This document shows positions 9,211 to 18,209 of a DNA stretch of 64,000 bases, in pieces. Made by a program: the position numbers and the translations under genes. Positions within the stretch are counted from its first letter, which is position 1. Every line of letters starts with the position of its first letter. The DNA is from Bradyrhizobium liaoningense (lineage in GTDB: Bacteria; Pseudomonadota; Alphaproteobacteria; Rhizobiales; Xanthobacteraceae). The stretch is taken from NCBI RefSeq assembly GCF_018130785.1, contig NZ_JAFCJT010000007.1, positions 62,001 to 126,000 on the forward strand. Direction: 5' to 3'. A model generated the notes under the pieces. The model made no database searches. It saw only the letters and a program-made list of their open reading frames with translations, and was not told where the DNA came from.

Positions 9211-10863
9211 GTGAATAGACCGGCTCGGGTCAGCACCCATTCGACATCATCCGACACCGCCCACGGCATGACGCTGCTGCGCGATCCCTTGCTCAACAAG
9301 GGCACCGCCTTCACCGCGCAGGAGCGCGAGGCGCTCGGCCTGCGCGGCCTGCTGCCGCCTTGCGTGCTGACGATGGAGACCCAGGCCGAGCGCGTGCTCA
9401 CCAATCTGCGCACGCTACCGACGGATCTGGAGAAATATGTCGCACTGAATGCGCTGCATGACCGCAACGAGGCGCTGTTCTTCCGCGTCGTCGTCGACAA
9501 TATCGACGAGATCCAGCCGATCATCTACACGCCGACGGTCGGGCTCGCCTGCCAGAAATACGGCCTGATCTTCCAGCGGCCGCGCGGCATGTTCATCTCA
9601 TCGCGCGATCGCGGCCAGATCGCCGAGATCCTGGAGAACTGGCCCTATCCGGCCAAGCTGATCGTCGTGACCGATGGCGAGCGCATCCTGGGCCTGGGCG
9701 ATCTCGGCGCCAACGGCATGGGCATCCCGGTCGGAAAGCTCTCGCTCTATTCCGCCTGCGCAGGCGTACATCCCGAGCATTGCCTGCCGATCGTGCTCGA
9801 CGTCGGCACCAACAACGAAGAGCTCTTGAACGATCCCTATTATCTCGGCCTGCGCGAGCGGCGACTCACAGGCGAGGCCTATGACAGCTTCGTCGACGAG
9901 TTCATGCAAGCTGCGCGAAAGACGTTTCCGGGCGTGCTGATCCAGTTCGAGGATTTCGCCAATCACTCGGCGTTCAAGCTGCTGCACAAATATCGGGACG
10001 AGGCCTGCGTCTTCAACGACGACATCCAGGGCACCGCGGCCGTGGCGCTCGCCGGCCTGTTCTCAGCTCTGCGCGTCAATGGCGGCAAGCTCAGGGATCA
10101 GCGCATCCTGTTCCTCGGCGCGGGCGAGGCCGCGACCGGCATCGCCGATCTCGTCGTCTCCGCCATGATGGCGGAGGGTGCTTCCGAGGCGGAAGCCCTC
10201 CGGCGCAACTGGCTGGTGGATTCCCGCGGCCTCGTCGTCAGCGGCCGTGACGGCCTCTCTGGCCATAAGCTGCGTTATGCCCATGCGGACCAGGCGCCGA
10301 TCGCGGATTTCCTCACCGCGATCAAGACGCTGAAGCCGACAGCGATCATCGGTGTCGCCGCGGTCGGCGGCGCCTTCACGCCCGACGTGCTCAAGGCCAT
10401 GGCCGGGCTCAACGAGCAGCCGATCGTGTTCGCGCTCTCCAACCCGACCTCGAAGGCCGAATGCTCGGCCGAGGATGCCTACCGCTATACCGAGGGCCGC
10501 GCACTGTTCGCCTGCGGCAGTCCCTATGATCCGGTGAAGCTCAACGGCCGCACCTTCGTGCCGCGCCAGGGCAACAACTCCTATATCTTCCCCGGCGTTG
10601 GCCTCGGTGTCATCGCCAGCCGTTCGCGTCTGGTGACGGACGAGATGTTTATGGCGGCCGCCCATACGCTTGCGGATTGCGTCGGCAAGGAGGACCTCGC
10701 ACAGGGCAGCCTCTATCCGGCACTCCCTCGCATTCGCGAGGTCTCGGCCCGCATTGCTGCCGCCGTCGCCGATGTCGCCTATCAGCGCGGGCTCGCGGAC
10801 GGACCCGCTCCCAACGACGTGAAGGGTCTCGTCCAGTCCCAGATGTACGAGCCGCATTACTGA
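9211..10863 (+). CDS. maeA: NAD-dependent malic enzyme (MaeA-like)
   Basis: Cytoplasmic oxidative decarboxylation of malate to pyruvate, feeding acetyl-CoA during growth on C4-dicarboxylates. The 550-residue length matches the eukaryote/E. coli MaeA type, not the fused MaeB-phosphotransacetylase type. Motifs: IIYTPTVG with the catalytic tyrosine (about residue 110), VVTDGERILGLGDLGANGMG, metal-binding FEDFAN, FNDDIQGTAAV, and the NAD site FLGAGEAATGIA near 301-312. The GTG start is preceded by CTGGGGGAA. Cofactor preference (NAD versus NADP) is inferred from subfamily only. Confidence 0.93.
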   Translation: MNRPARVSTHSTSSDTAHGMTLLRDPLLNKGTAFTAQEREALGLRGLLPPCVLTMETQAERVLTNLRTLPTDLEKYVALNALHDRNEALFFRVVVDNIDEIQPIIYTPTVGLACQKYGLIFQRPRGMFISSRDRGQIAEILENWPYPAKLIVVTDGERILGLGDLGANGMGIPVGKLSLYSACAGVHPEHCLPIVLDVGTNNEELLNDPYYLGLRERRLTGEAYDSFVDEFMQAARKTFPGVLIQFEDFANHSAFKLLHKYRDEACVFNDDIQGTAAVALAGLFSALRVNGGKLRDQRILFLGAGEAATGIADLVVSAMMAEGASEAEALRRNWLVDSRGLVVSGRDGLSGHKLRYAHADQAPIADFLTAIKTLKPTAIIGVAAVGGAFTPDVLKAMAGLNEQPIVFALSNPTSKAECSAEDAYRYTEGRALFACGSPYDPVKLNGRTFVPRQGNNSYIFPGVGLGVIASRSRLVTDEMFMAAAHTLADCVGKEDLAQGSLYPALPRIREVSARIAAAVADVAYQRGLADGPAPNDVKGLVQSQMYEPHY

Positions 10864-10910
10864 GCGTGCTGCACCCAAAACGGCGCGATTAATGCGCTGA
10901 CGCCTCCACA

Positions 10911-11078
10911 TCGTTATGGCCGGGCATAGCCGTCCGTAGGACGGCGTCGCTTCCGCTCGCCTATGTCCCGGCCATCCACGCCCCCTTGCCGTGTGATACG
11001 AAGAACGTAGACGCCCGGGTCTTCGCCTCGCCGAAACGGCTTCGGCCGCGCAGGCAGGACAGCCCGGGCATGACGGCA
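10911..11078. repeat. Interspersed repeat, TATGGCCGGGCATAGCCG family
   Basis: Compound element between malic enzyme and blaI. It begins TATGGCCGGGCATAGCCGT, runs through AGGACGGCGTCGC and TATGTCCCGGCCAT, and ends with GCCCGGGCATGACGGC. This matches the general pattern of a frequent Bradyrhizobium intergenic repeat with a stem formed by ATGGCCGGG and CCCGGCCAT. No gene inside. Confidence 0.7.
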
Positions 11079-11118
11079 CGGCGAGGTGGAATCGCCGTTG
11101 CGTGGTGCGGCCGTATAT

Positions 11119-11139
11119 GCGACGATCTGTAGCGTTACA
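11119..11139. promoter_or_regulatory. Putative BlaI operator upstream of blaI
   Basis: The sequence GCGACGATC then TGTAGCGTTACA lies 30 bp before the blaI start. Its TGTA-N4-TACA dyad and left CGAC-N5-GTAG arm match the site at 14169-14198 in 18 of 21 positions. TGTA/TACA dyads are the kind bound by BlaI/MecI/CopY repressors, so autoregulation is inferred. Confidence 0.65.
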
Positions 11140-11168
11140 AGAAAACTCAATCCGCAAGGTCAGATGCC

Positions 11169-11561
11169 ATGGACGATCGTTTGCCCGAACTGGGCGACCT
11201 CGAGCACGAGGTCATGCAATTGGTTTGGGCCCATGGTCCTGTCACGGCCGAAGTCGTGCGCGAGCGGCTGTCGCGGCGTCTGAAGGAATCCACGGTACGC
11301 ACGGTGCTGCGCCGGCTCGAAGAAAAGGGCTATGCTAACCACACCGTGGACGGACGCACCTACGTCTACCACGCCGCCGAAGAGCGCTCGCGGGTTGCCG
11401 CCAAGGCGGTGCAACGCATCGTCGACTGGTTCTGCAATGGCTCGATGGAGGAAGTCCTCGTCGGCATGGTGGACAATGCGATGCTCGACCAGCAGCAGCT
11501 CCGGACGCTGGCCGACCAGGTGGCCAAGGCGAAGAAGGCGAGGGGAGTGAAGAAAGAATGA
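11169..11561 (+). CDS. blaI: BlaI/MecI/CopY-family repressor
   Basis: Winged-helix DNA-binding repressor, 130 residues. LGDLEHEVMQLVWAHGPVT and KESTVRTVLRRLEEKGY form the helix-turn-helix, GRTYVYHAA the wing, and the C-terminal half (VQRIVDWFCNGSMEEVLVGMVDN) the dimerisation and cleavage region. Such repressors are inactivated by the partner M56 protease, whose gene follows with an ATGA overlap. No beta-lactamase gene is next to it; the shared operator suggests the targets are this operon and the DUF1800-DUF1501 pair at 14.2 kb. Confidence 0.93.
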   Translation: MDDRLPELGDLEHEVMQLVWAHGPVTAEVVRERLSRRLKESTVRTVLRRLEEKGYANHTVDGRTYVYHAAEERSRVAAKAVQRIVDWFCNGSMEEVLVGMVDNAMLDQQQLRTLADQVAKAKKARGVKKE

Positions 11562-14077
11562 TCGCAACTCTGGCTGAGGCGGCGCTGCGCTCCTTCGTGC
11601 TGGGAGGCGTCGTCTGGTTCGGTCTCAATCTTTTTCGCGTGCGCAACCCGCACGTCCACATGACGGCATGGATCGTCGTACTGTTCGCGTCGCTGGCGAT
11701 GCCCTTCGTGATGCACTGGCCGACGCTGACGATCACCCGGATGCCCTTGCCGGTATCCGTGCCGGATGATTTTCTGCCGGCCGACATCTCGATGCTGGAG
11801 GCGCCGCAGCCCGCGCTGCCGATCACGCCCGGCGCGGCCATTGCTCCGCCGCCGAAGAGCGGGCTCCCGATCAATTGGTGGCTGGTCGCCACCATCGTCT
11901 ATGCCGGCGTCACGGTTTGCCTGCTGTTGCGGCTGGCCATCGGTCTCTGTCTGACCTGGCGTCTGGCACGTGCGGCAAAGCCGATGAATGGCCCGCAGAT
12001 GATCGATGCCGATGTGCGCGTCAGCCGCGACGTCGGTGGTCCCGTCACGTTCGGCTCGACCATTCTGGTGCCGCCGCAATTTTCCGGCTGGGATGCGAAG
12101 AAGCGCCTCGCGGTGCTCGCGCATGAGGGCGCGCATGTCGCCAACGGCGATTTCTACGTTCTCCTGCTCGCCTCCCTCAATCGCGCGGTGTTCTGGTTCA
12201 GCCCGTTCTCGTGGTGGCAGCTCGCGCGTCTTGCCGAGCTCGCCGAGATCATCAGCGACGCTGAGGCGATCGAGGTGATCGATGACCGGCTGTCCTATGC
12301 GGAAATCCTGCTCGATTTTGCCAGCACCATAAAACCGCGGCCGGTCGAGCTCGCGATGGCGCGGGCCTCGACCGTGCGCGCCCGCGTCGAGCGCATCATC
12401 GCGGCTGCCGCCATGCCCGTCGCGGTCGGCTGGCGTAAGCGATTGTGGATCGCGGCCGCGATCGTCCCGGCTGTGATCGTGTCGGCCGGCATGATCGCCT
12501 ATCGCACCCCGGATCCCGCCCCCGTCGCGGCGGATACCGGCGAGGTACCGGCCCAGCATTACCGCCCCTTCGTCAATTTCTACGCCATGGGTCCTGCCAC
12601 GGTATTCGCCATCTTCCGCGAGGGCGACGACCTCTATGGCCAGCTCACCGGGCAGAGGAAATTGCGCCTGACGGTCGGCAGTGACGGCACCGCGTCCTAC
12701 GCGGGCTCGTCCGGCGAGATCACGTTCCCGGTCGATGCCGAGCGCCGCTCCTCCGAGCTGATGCTGCGCATGAACGGCCGCGACGTGCGTGCGGTTCGCG
12801 TCGCCGAGATGCCGACGGCGGCTGCCGATGCGACACTGCTCGACCAATATGTCGGCTGGTACAGGATTGCGCCGAACCGGGTGCTGACGGTGCGGCGCGA
12901 CGGCGATCGGCTCCAGGTACAGGAAACCGTGCAGGGCCGGGCCACGCTCCTCGCCGAAGGTGCCGACGTCTTTTCGATCCATGGCGAGAGTCTCCTGGTC
13001 TTTCTGCGTGACGAGAAGGACAAAGTTGCGCGCGTCCTGGTCCAGAACGCGGTCTTCGGCGCGCGCCTCGCGCCGCGGATCGATGCGGCGTTGGCGCAGG
13101 CGGTCGAAGCCGACTTCGCGCGCCGCCTTGCGGAGGTTCCTGAGCGATTCCGGGAGCAGGTCCCGGCTGCCGGCGGCAAGGAGATGATCTTGCGCGGGAT
13201 TGAAGACCTGCGCCGCGGCACGCCGAACTACGAGCGCATGAGCGCGCCGCTCGCGGCCAAGGTCCACCGGCAGCTCGATGAAATGCGCGGGACGTTCCTG
13301 GCGCTTGGTGCGGTGGAATCGCTCTTCTTCCGTGGCGTCGGCCCTGGCGGCTACGACATCTATGGCGCGAAATTCGAGAACGGCACGGCTGAATTCCGCC
13401 TGATGCTCAAGCCCGACGGCAAGGCCGGCGACGTGCTGTTCCGGGCCGACGGCAATGACGAACTCGGCGGCGTCGTCTCCTGTTCGGAGGAGGCGAGCGT
13501 GCGCGGCCGCGCCGGCACCTCGCCGATCAGGATCATGGTCTACAACGAGATGGGCGAGGACCTTCAGGTCTTCAATCTCGACGCCAACGGCAATCGCAGG
13601 ATGCAGAGCGTCGTCAGGCCCAACGCAACCTGGGCCTCCACGACCACCGTGAACAATCCCTGGATGATTTCCGACAAGTCGGGGCGCTGTCTCGAAGTTC
13701 TGATGCCGGGGCGGCAGACTCGCTTCCACAACGTCGAGGCGTCAAACCTCGGTGCGCGTCCCGGCCGTGCCGCGCGCCGCGCCGTTCCGATCGCCAATGG
13801 TGAGGAGATGCTGCGCCGCTACATCGAGGGTGTCGGCAAGGGCCAGCCGGACTACGAGCATATGACGTCGGAAGTGGCCGACATCACGCGCCAGCAGCTT
13901 CCGTTCGATCAGGCGATCCTGACGCGGCTCGGTCCGTTGCGTGCGGTTTCCTTCCGCGGCGTCACGGCGCTCGACAGCGACATCTATGTCGCGCAGTTCG
14001 CCAACGGCTCGGCGGAATGGCGTATCGGCGTCAGGAACGGCACGATCACGAAGATCGCGCTCGGCCCCAATTTCTAG
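11558..14077 (+). CDS. M56 (BlaR1-like) membrane protease/sensor with duplicated C-terminal domain
   Basis: Integral-membrane zinc protease of 839 residues that presumably cleaves BlaI. N-terminal hydrophobic spans precede the M56 motif HEGAH at 189-193, with a downstream EIISDAEAI that supplies the third ligand. After a last span near residue 310 there is a long exported region instead of a penicillin-binding sensor domain. It contains a module repeated twice, at about 541-640 and 748-839: (K/E)EMxLRxIE...G.P.YE.M....LG....FRGV...DIY.A.F.NG.AE.R. The signal sensed is therefore unlikely to be simply a beta-lactam. Overlaps blaI by 4 nt. Confidence 0.88.
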   Translation: MIATLAEAALRSFVLGGVVWFGLNLFRVRNPHVHMTAWIVVLFASLAMPFVMHWPTLTITRMPLPVSVPDDFLPADISMLEAPQPALPITPGAAIAPPPKSGLPINWWLVATIVYAGVTVCLLLRLAIGLCLTWRLARAAKPMNGPQMIDADVRVSRDVGGPVTFGSTILVPPQFSGWDAKKRLAVLAHEGAHVANGDFYVLLLASLNRAVFWFSPFSWWQLARLAELAEIISDAEAIEVIDDRLSYAEILLDFASTIKPRPVELAMARASTVRARVERIIAAAAMPVAVGWRKRLWIAAAIVPAVIVSAGMIAYRTPDPAPVAADTGEVPAQHYRPFVNFYAMGPATVFAIFREGDDLYGQLTGQRKLRLTVGSDGTASYAGSSGEITFPVDAERRSSELMLRMNGRDVRAVRVAEMPTAAADATLLDQYVGWYRIAPNRVLTVRRDGDRLQVQETVQGRATLLAEGADVFSIHGESLLVFLRDEKDKVARVLVQNAVFGARLAPRIDAALAQAVEADFARRLAEVPERFREQVPAAGGKEMILRGIEDLRRGTPNYERMSAPLAAKVHRQLDEMRGTFLALGAVESLFFRGVGPGGYDIYGAKFENGTAEFRLMLKPDGKAGDVLFRADGNDELGGVVSCSEEASVRGRAGTSPIRIMVYNEMGEDLQVFNLDANGNRRMQSVVRPNATWASTTTVNNPWMISDKSGRCLEVLMPGRQTRFHNVEASNLGARPGRAARRAVPIANGEEMLRRYIEGVGKGQPDYEHMTSEVADITRQQLPFDQAILTRLGPLRAVSFRGVTALDSDIYVAQFANGSAEWRIGVRNGTITKIALGPNF

Positions 14078-14168
14078 GACGGCTGCTGCTGCCGGACTAC
14101 GGGACCGGCGGCTGCCGATGTCTTGACGGCGATGTCTCAATCTCCGCTTGCGGGCCTACCTTGCTAAT

Positions 14169-14198
14169 GCTACGATTTGTAGCATTACAGTTCGTAGC
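14169..14198. promoter_or_regulatory. Putative BlaI operator upstream of DUF1800-DUF1501
   Basis: Near-perfect 30-bp palindrome of layout GCTACGA-N2-TGTA-N4-TACA-N2-TCGTAGC, 48 bp before the DUF1800 start. It can be read as two adjacent CTAC-N5-GTAG type dyads. The left 21 bases match the site before blaI at 18 positions, which is far more than expected by chance and suggests the same repressor binds both. Confidence 0.7.
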
Positions 14199-14246
14199 TC
14201 CGTCCGGCACCCCCGTCGGCAGCTCTCGACAGAATGGGCGTTCGCC

Positions 14247-15716
14247 ATGAGCATTTCCGCAAAGGCCGAGGCCGTGCTGGCGCTTCATCGCTTCGGGATG
14301 GGGCCGCGACCGGGATCGATTGCGGCGGTTGGGACCGATCCGCGCGGCGCGTTGATCGCGGAGCTCGATCGGCCGCTCGCATTGAGCGCCGCCGTCAGCC
14401 TTCCCACCAGTGCGAAGGCCTATCGCACCGTGGCCGATGCCAATGCACGGCGAACCGCGCGCGCCAAGCAGGCGCAGCAACAGGCCAAGAAGCAGCAGAT
14501 GGCTGCGACACCAATTGCTGCGGGCGACCAAGGTCAGGCTCAGGCGCAGCCGCAGGGCTACAGCCAGGAGAAGGATGCTGCCGAGATGGCGGCCAAGCAG
14601 GCGGCCGACGCCGTTCCCGATCCCGGCCGTCCGATCTATCTGCAGGAAGCCAAGCTGCGTACGGAAGCAGCGCTCGCTGCCGATATCGGCTTTGCCGAGC
14701 GGCTGGTGTGGTTCTGGTCCAACCATTTCTGCGTCTCGGCCAACCGAATCCAGAGCATGTCCGGCGCCTATGAGCGCGAAGCCGTTCGCGCCAATGCGCT
14801 CGGCCGCTTCGTCGATCTCTTGCTGGCCGTCGAAGGCCATCCAGCGATGCTGTTCTACCTCGACAATCTCGGCTCGATGGGCGCGAACTCGATCGCCGGC
14901 ATCAACCGCAGCAGTGGCCTCAACGAGAACTTTGCGCGCGAGATCATGGAGCTTCATACGCTCGGCGTGCGCACCGGCTACACCCAGGATGACGTCATCA
15001 GCTTCGCCAACGTGCTGACCGGCTGGACGCTGGTGCCGCCGGGCGCCGATCCCCAGCATGGCGGCGAGTTCACCTTCAATCCGCGGCTGCATGAGCCCGG
15101 CGGACAGATCGTGCTCGGCAAGCGCTACGAGCAGGAAGACGCCGAGCAGGGCCGCGCCGTGCTGCGCGACCTCGCCGCGCATCCGGCAACCGCAACCCAT
15201 GTCGCGACGAAGCTCGCACGCCATTTCGTCGCCGACGAGCCGCCGCCGGCGCTGGTCGAGCAGATGGCCAAGACCTTTCGCGACACTGAAGGCGATCTCA
15301 AGCAGGTCGCGATTTCGATGGTGTCGTCGGATGAAGCGTGGCGCGGGCCGCCGTCAAAACTGAAGCGTCCCGGCGAATGGGTTGTCGGCATGGTGCGCGC
15401 GACAGGCATCACCGTCGTCGACCCCACGCGCTTCACCGGCGGCCAGGAGCTGCTGGGCGAGGCGCTGTGGCGTCCGTCCGCGCCGAAGGGCTATCCGGAC
15501 GACGAAGCGAGCTGGATCGACGGTATCGGCCGGCGGCTCGACGTCGCCAACAATTTTGCGGAGCGCATCACGGGCATGGCCGATCCGCAAGTCATCATCG
15601 AGGATGTCTTCACATCGCAGATCGCGCCCGAGGTGAAGCAGGCGGTCGGACGCGCCGAGAGCCGGCAACAGGCACTGGCGCTGCTGTTCATGTCGGCGGA
15701 TTTTCAGAGGAGGTGA
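14247..15716 (+). CDS. DUF1800 family protein
   Basis: 489 residues from the ATG at 14247; the open frame extends upstream but would read through the operator palindrome. It carries typical DUF1800 text: VLALHRFGMGPRPGS at the N-terminus, LVWFWSNHFCVS, GLNENFAREIMELHTLG, DVISFANVLTGWTLVP, LARHFVADEPPPALV. A Gln/Ala-rich insert at about 75-125 is probably disordered. No signal peptide is obvious. Function is unknown; the family is almost always paired with DUF1501, as here (3-nt gap). Regulation by BlaI is inferred from the upstream palindrome. Confidence 0.9.
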   Translation: MSISAKAEAVLALHRFGMGPRPGSIAAVGTDPRGALIAELDRPLALSAAVSLPTSAKAYRTVADANARRTARAKQAQQQAKKQQMAATPIAAGDQGQAQAQPQGYSQEKDAAEMAAKQAADAVPDPGRPIYLQEAKLRTEAALAADIGFAERLVWFWSNHFCVSANRIQSMSGAYEREAVRANALGRFVDLLLAVEGHPAMLFYLDNLGSMGANSIAGINRSSGLNENFAREIMELHTLGVRTGYTQDDVISFANVLTGWTLVPPGADPQHGGEFTFNPRLHEPGGQIVLGKRYEQEDAEQGRAVLRDLAAHPATATHVATKLARHFVADEPPPALVEQMAKTFRDTEGDLKQVAISMVSSDEAWRGPPSKLKRPGEWVVGMVRATGITVVDPTRFTGGQELLGEALWRPSAPKGYPDDEASWIDGIGRRLDVANNFAERITGMADPQVIIEDVFTSQIAPEVKQAVGRAESRQQALALLFMSADFQRR

Positions 15717-15718
15717 GC

Positions 15719-16969
15719 ATGGGCTTCGTCAATCATTTGCCCACGCGGCGCGAACTCCTGGTCGGCTCGGGCGCGCTGTTCGCGTGGAGCCAGATACCGA
15801 GGCTCGCGCGCGCGGAAGGGCGCGATCCGCGCCTGCTCGTGATCGTCCTGCGTGGCGCGCTCGATGGTCTCGGTGCGGTCGCGCCGGTTGGCGATCCCGA
15901 CTGGGTCGGCTTGCGCGGCGATCGCGCGCTGGTGCTGGACGGCAAGCCGCCGGCGCTGCCGCTCGATTCATTCTTCGCGCTCAATCCGGCGATGCCGAAC
16001 CTGCACCGGCTCTACAAGACCGGCAAAGCCGCGATCGTCCATGCCACCGCGACGCCCTATCGCGAGCGCTCGCATTTCGACGGCCAGGACGTGCTCGAGA
16101 GCGGCATCTCGAAGCCCGGCGTGACTGCTTCGGGATGGCTCAACCGCGCGCTGCTTGCGATCGAGTCGGGTGGGCGCGTCGATCCGCGCGGCAGCCGTGC
16201 GCTCGGCATCGGCTCGGTGACGCCGCTGGTGGTACGCGGCTCGGCGCCCGTCATGACATGGGTGCCGCAGAAACTGTTGCCGGCGAGCGAGGACACGCAG
16301 AACCGCCTGCTCGATCTCTACCAGCACACCGATCCGAAGCTTGCAACCGTGCTTCAGGCGCGGATCAAGCTCGCCTCGCTCGGCGGCGCGCCAGGCGCGG
16401 GCGATCCGATGTCGGACGATCCGACGTTGATGCCGCCCGGCATCGCGCGCGTGCGCGCCTACTTCGCCGAAGCGGCCGGCACCGCCGCGCGCTATCTCGC
16501 CAAGGCCGACGGCCCGCGCGTCGGCGCCATGGGCTTCGTCGGCTGGGACACGCATATCGCCGAAGGTGCGGCCTCGGGCCAGCTCTACAATCTGCTCGGT
16601 GCGCTCGATGGCGCCTTCGCGGCAATCGAGACCAACATGGGCGAGGCCTGGCGGGAGACGGTCGTCGCAGTCGTCACCGAGTTCGGGCGCACCGCGCGTA
16701 TCAATGGCACGCAGGGCACGGATCACGGCACGGGTACGGTCGCCTTCCTCATTGGCGGTGCGCTCGCCGGCGGCCGCGTGATCGCGGACTGGCCGGGCCT
16801 CAAGCCGGCGCAACTGTTCGAGGATCGCGACCTCAGGCCGACCACCGATCTCCGCGCCGTGCTGAAGGGCCTGCTCAGGGATCATCTGCGCGTCGAGGAG
16901 AAGGTGCTGGCGGATGCGGTCTTCCCCGGCAGTGCTGACGTCAAGCCGATGGGAGGCCTCGTCGGCTGA
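15719..16969 (+). CDS. DUF1501 family protein, Tat-exported
   Basis: 416 residues with a Tat-type leader (TRRELLVGSGALFAW). DUF1501 proteins resemble sulfatase/alkaline-phosphatase-fold proteins: LLVIVLRGALDGLGAV, HFDGQDVLESG, TEFGRTARINGTQGTDHGTG (a metal-site-like region). Enzymatic activity is not established. The start at 15719 has an excellent ribosome site (AGAGGAGGTGAGC) just after the DUF1800 stop; a longer open frame upstream overlaps DUF1800 and is rejected. Likely acts outside the cytoplasm together with its DUF1800 partner. Confidence 0.9.
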   Translation: MGFVNHLPTRRELLVGSGALFAWSQIPRLARAEGRDPRLLVIVLRGALDGLGAVAPVGDPDWVGLRGDRALVLDGKPPALPLDSFFALNPAMPNLHRLYKTGKAAIVHATATPYRERSHFDGQDVLESGISKPGVTASGWLNRALLAIESGGRVDPRGSRALGIGSVTPLVVRGSAPVMTWVPQKLLPASEDTQNRLLDLYQHTDPKLATVLQARIKLASLGGAPGAGDPMSDDPTLMPPGIARVRAYFAEAAGTAARYLAKADGPRVGAMGFVGWDTHIAEGAASGQLYNLLGALDGAFAAIETNMGEAWRETVVAVVTEFGRTARINGTQGTDHGTGTVAFLIGGALAGGRVIADWPGLKPAQLFEDRDLRPTTDLRAVLKGLLRDHLRVEEKVLADAVFPGSADVKPMGGLVG

Positions 16970-17002
16970 CGGCGCGGCCTTCGCGACCGGATCGGGTCCA
17001 TC

Positions 17003-17167
17003 ATGTGCACACTGACGCAACGGGAACTCGACTTTCTCGCCAGCCTGAAAACCGGCTGGCGGCGGCTCTATCGGCGCGAGCTGATGCGGCTCCTGAAGGG
17101 TGACACCGAGGCGAGCGAAGCGCAGCTGGAGACGCGCCCGATCGCCTGGCGCGTTGCATCGGGCTAG
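17003..17167 (+). CDS. Small hypothetical protein (54 aa)
   Basis: ATG at 17003, TAG at 17165-17167, 34 nt after the DUF1501 stop in the same direction. The product is rich in Arg and Leu (GWRRLYRRELMRLLKG) and looks like a short amphipathic helix plus tail. Codon choice (CTC, CGG, GAG, GCG) is like that of neighbouring genes. No recognised family. It could be the last cistron of the DUF1800-DUF1501 unit; the ribosome site is weak, so translation is uncertain. Confidence 0.45.
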   Translation: MCTLTQRELDFLASLKTGWRRLYRRELMRLLKGDTEASEAQLETRPIAWRVASG

Positions 17168-17320
17168 TTTTGCGCGAGTCTGTCTCGATTCAGGAGACGC
17201 CACTGTGGTGGAATCGCCACAGCCGGCACGAAACCGTCGTGGCCCTAAGCCTGCTTTCCTTCAGTCAAGGTTCTGCCCTCATTCCCCACCGAAACTCCGG
17301 GCAGTTCGGAGGGGCGTACC

Positions 17321-17836
17321 ATGTCTCGCTTTGCACGTGCCGTAAGTGCCCGAATTTCCCTCGCAACCTCCTGCCGGTTGCTGCTTGCCATCATCGGTGC
17401 CGCGTCGCTTGCGGCCTGCGCGCAATCGCCGGTCGGCCGCCAGCAGGCCGATCTTGGCACCAATCGACAGGCTGCGGTCCAGCGGCCGCATAGGGTAGCG
17501 GCCCTGCATCCGCGGCCGATCAGCCGGGTACGGATCACCGACCGTGACGCAAAGCAAACCGCTTCGCACGGCGTTGCCAGCTTCTATTCGGATACGGAGA
17601 CCGCGAGCGGCGAGAAGTTCGACAAGAACGAATTGACCGCGGCGCATCCCAGCCTGCCGTTCGGCACGAAGCTGCGCGTGACCGATGTCTCCTCCGGCCG
17701 CTTCGTGACCGTCCGGGTCAATGATCGCGGGCCCTATGTTCGCGGACGCGTGGTCGACATCTCGCCTTCCGCGGCCGAGGCGCTCGGCATGGTCGACAAG
17801 GGCATCACCAATGTCCGGCTCGACGTGGTCCGATAA
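17321..17836 (+). CDS. rlpA: RlpA-like septal ring lipoprotein
   Basis: 171-residue lipoprotein with a double-psi beta-barrel. The lipobox LAAC places the lipidated cysteine at residue 33. The DPBB domain starts at GVASFYSD and contains FGTKLRVTD, VNDRGPYVRGRVVD and SAAEALGM, including the Asp/Arg typical of RlpA lytic transglycosylases. The SPOR domain of long RlpA forms is absent. A GGAGGGG site precedes the ATG. A second, shorter RlpA-type protein is encoded at 40.1 kb. Confidence 0.92.
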   Translation: MSRFARAVSARISLATSCRLLLAIIGAASLAACAQSPVGRQQADLGTNRQAAVQRPHRVAALHPRPISRVRITDRDAKQTASHGVASFYSDTETASGEKFDKNELTAAHPSLPFGTKLRVTDVSSGRFVTVRVNDRGPYVRGRVVDISPSAAEALGMVDKGITNVRLDVVR

Positions 17837-17952
17837 TTCGTCCTTCATGGACATTGAGACGCTACGCTTAACCGGCTGTTAGTCGCCCTGGTCCACCATG
17901 GGTGCCCAAACAAGTCGGGGCTCCAATTGGGGGTCCTTGGGGGAGGCGGCGT

Positions 17953-18108
17953 TTGAACACGATCCAGTATCTCGAAGATCAGGCCGCGCGCGCCGAGCGG
18001 CTCGCCAAACGGATCACGGATACGCTGACGATCGAAAAGCTCCTGACCTTCGCCGGCGAACGCCGCCGCGAGATCGAAGTCATCGCCGGCAAGTACCGGC
18101 GCGCATAA
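17953..18108 (+). CDS. Small conserved-type hypothetical protein (51 aa)
   Basis: Read from the TTG at 17953, preceded by GGGGGAGGCGG; an ATG at 17902 would add 17 residues of low plausibility. The product begins NTIQYLEDQAARAERLAKR and ends EVIAGKYRRA: a soluble, highly charged, probably all-helical peptide. The clean amino-acid composition and good ribosome site support a real gene. Function unknown. Confidence 0.6.
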   Translation: MNTIQYLEDQAARAERLAKRITDTLTIEKLLTFAGERRREIEVIAGKYRRA

Positions 18109-18154
18109 CTCCCCGAACCATGCACCGGACGCATTCGCCCTCGCTGCGAGGCGC

Positions 18155-18179
18155 GGAACTTCCTTTCGTCTCTGGCGTC
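18155..18179 (+). promoter_or_regulatory. Weak sigma-EcfG-like promoter before the 28-aa gene
   Basis: GGAAC (18155-18159), 16-nt spacer, CGTC (18176-18179); one mismatch to the general stress consensus GGAAC-N16/17-CGTT. It lies 30 nt before the ATG at 18210, the same geometry as the two better sites of the window. Confidence 0.35.
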
Positions 18180-18209
18180 ATGTCAATGATGAATGTGGAG
18201 GAGGAAGTC

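Noticed and set aside
11366..13729. 787-codon open frame on the minus strand opposite the M56 gene
   Set aside because: Arg/Asp/His-rich translation without any domain, a typical shadow of GC-rich third positions; the plus strand holds a clear M56 protease.
14169..14198. The 30-bp palindrome as a terminator or interspersed repeat
   Set aside because: No T-tract, and its only relative in the window is the site before blaI, which fits an operator better.
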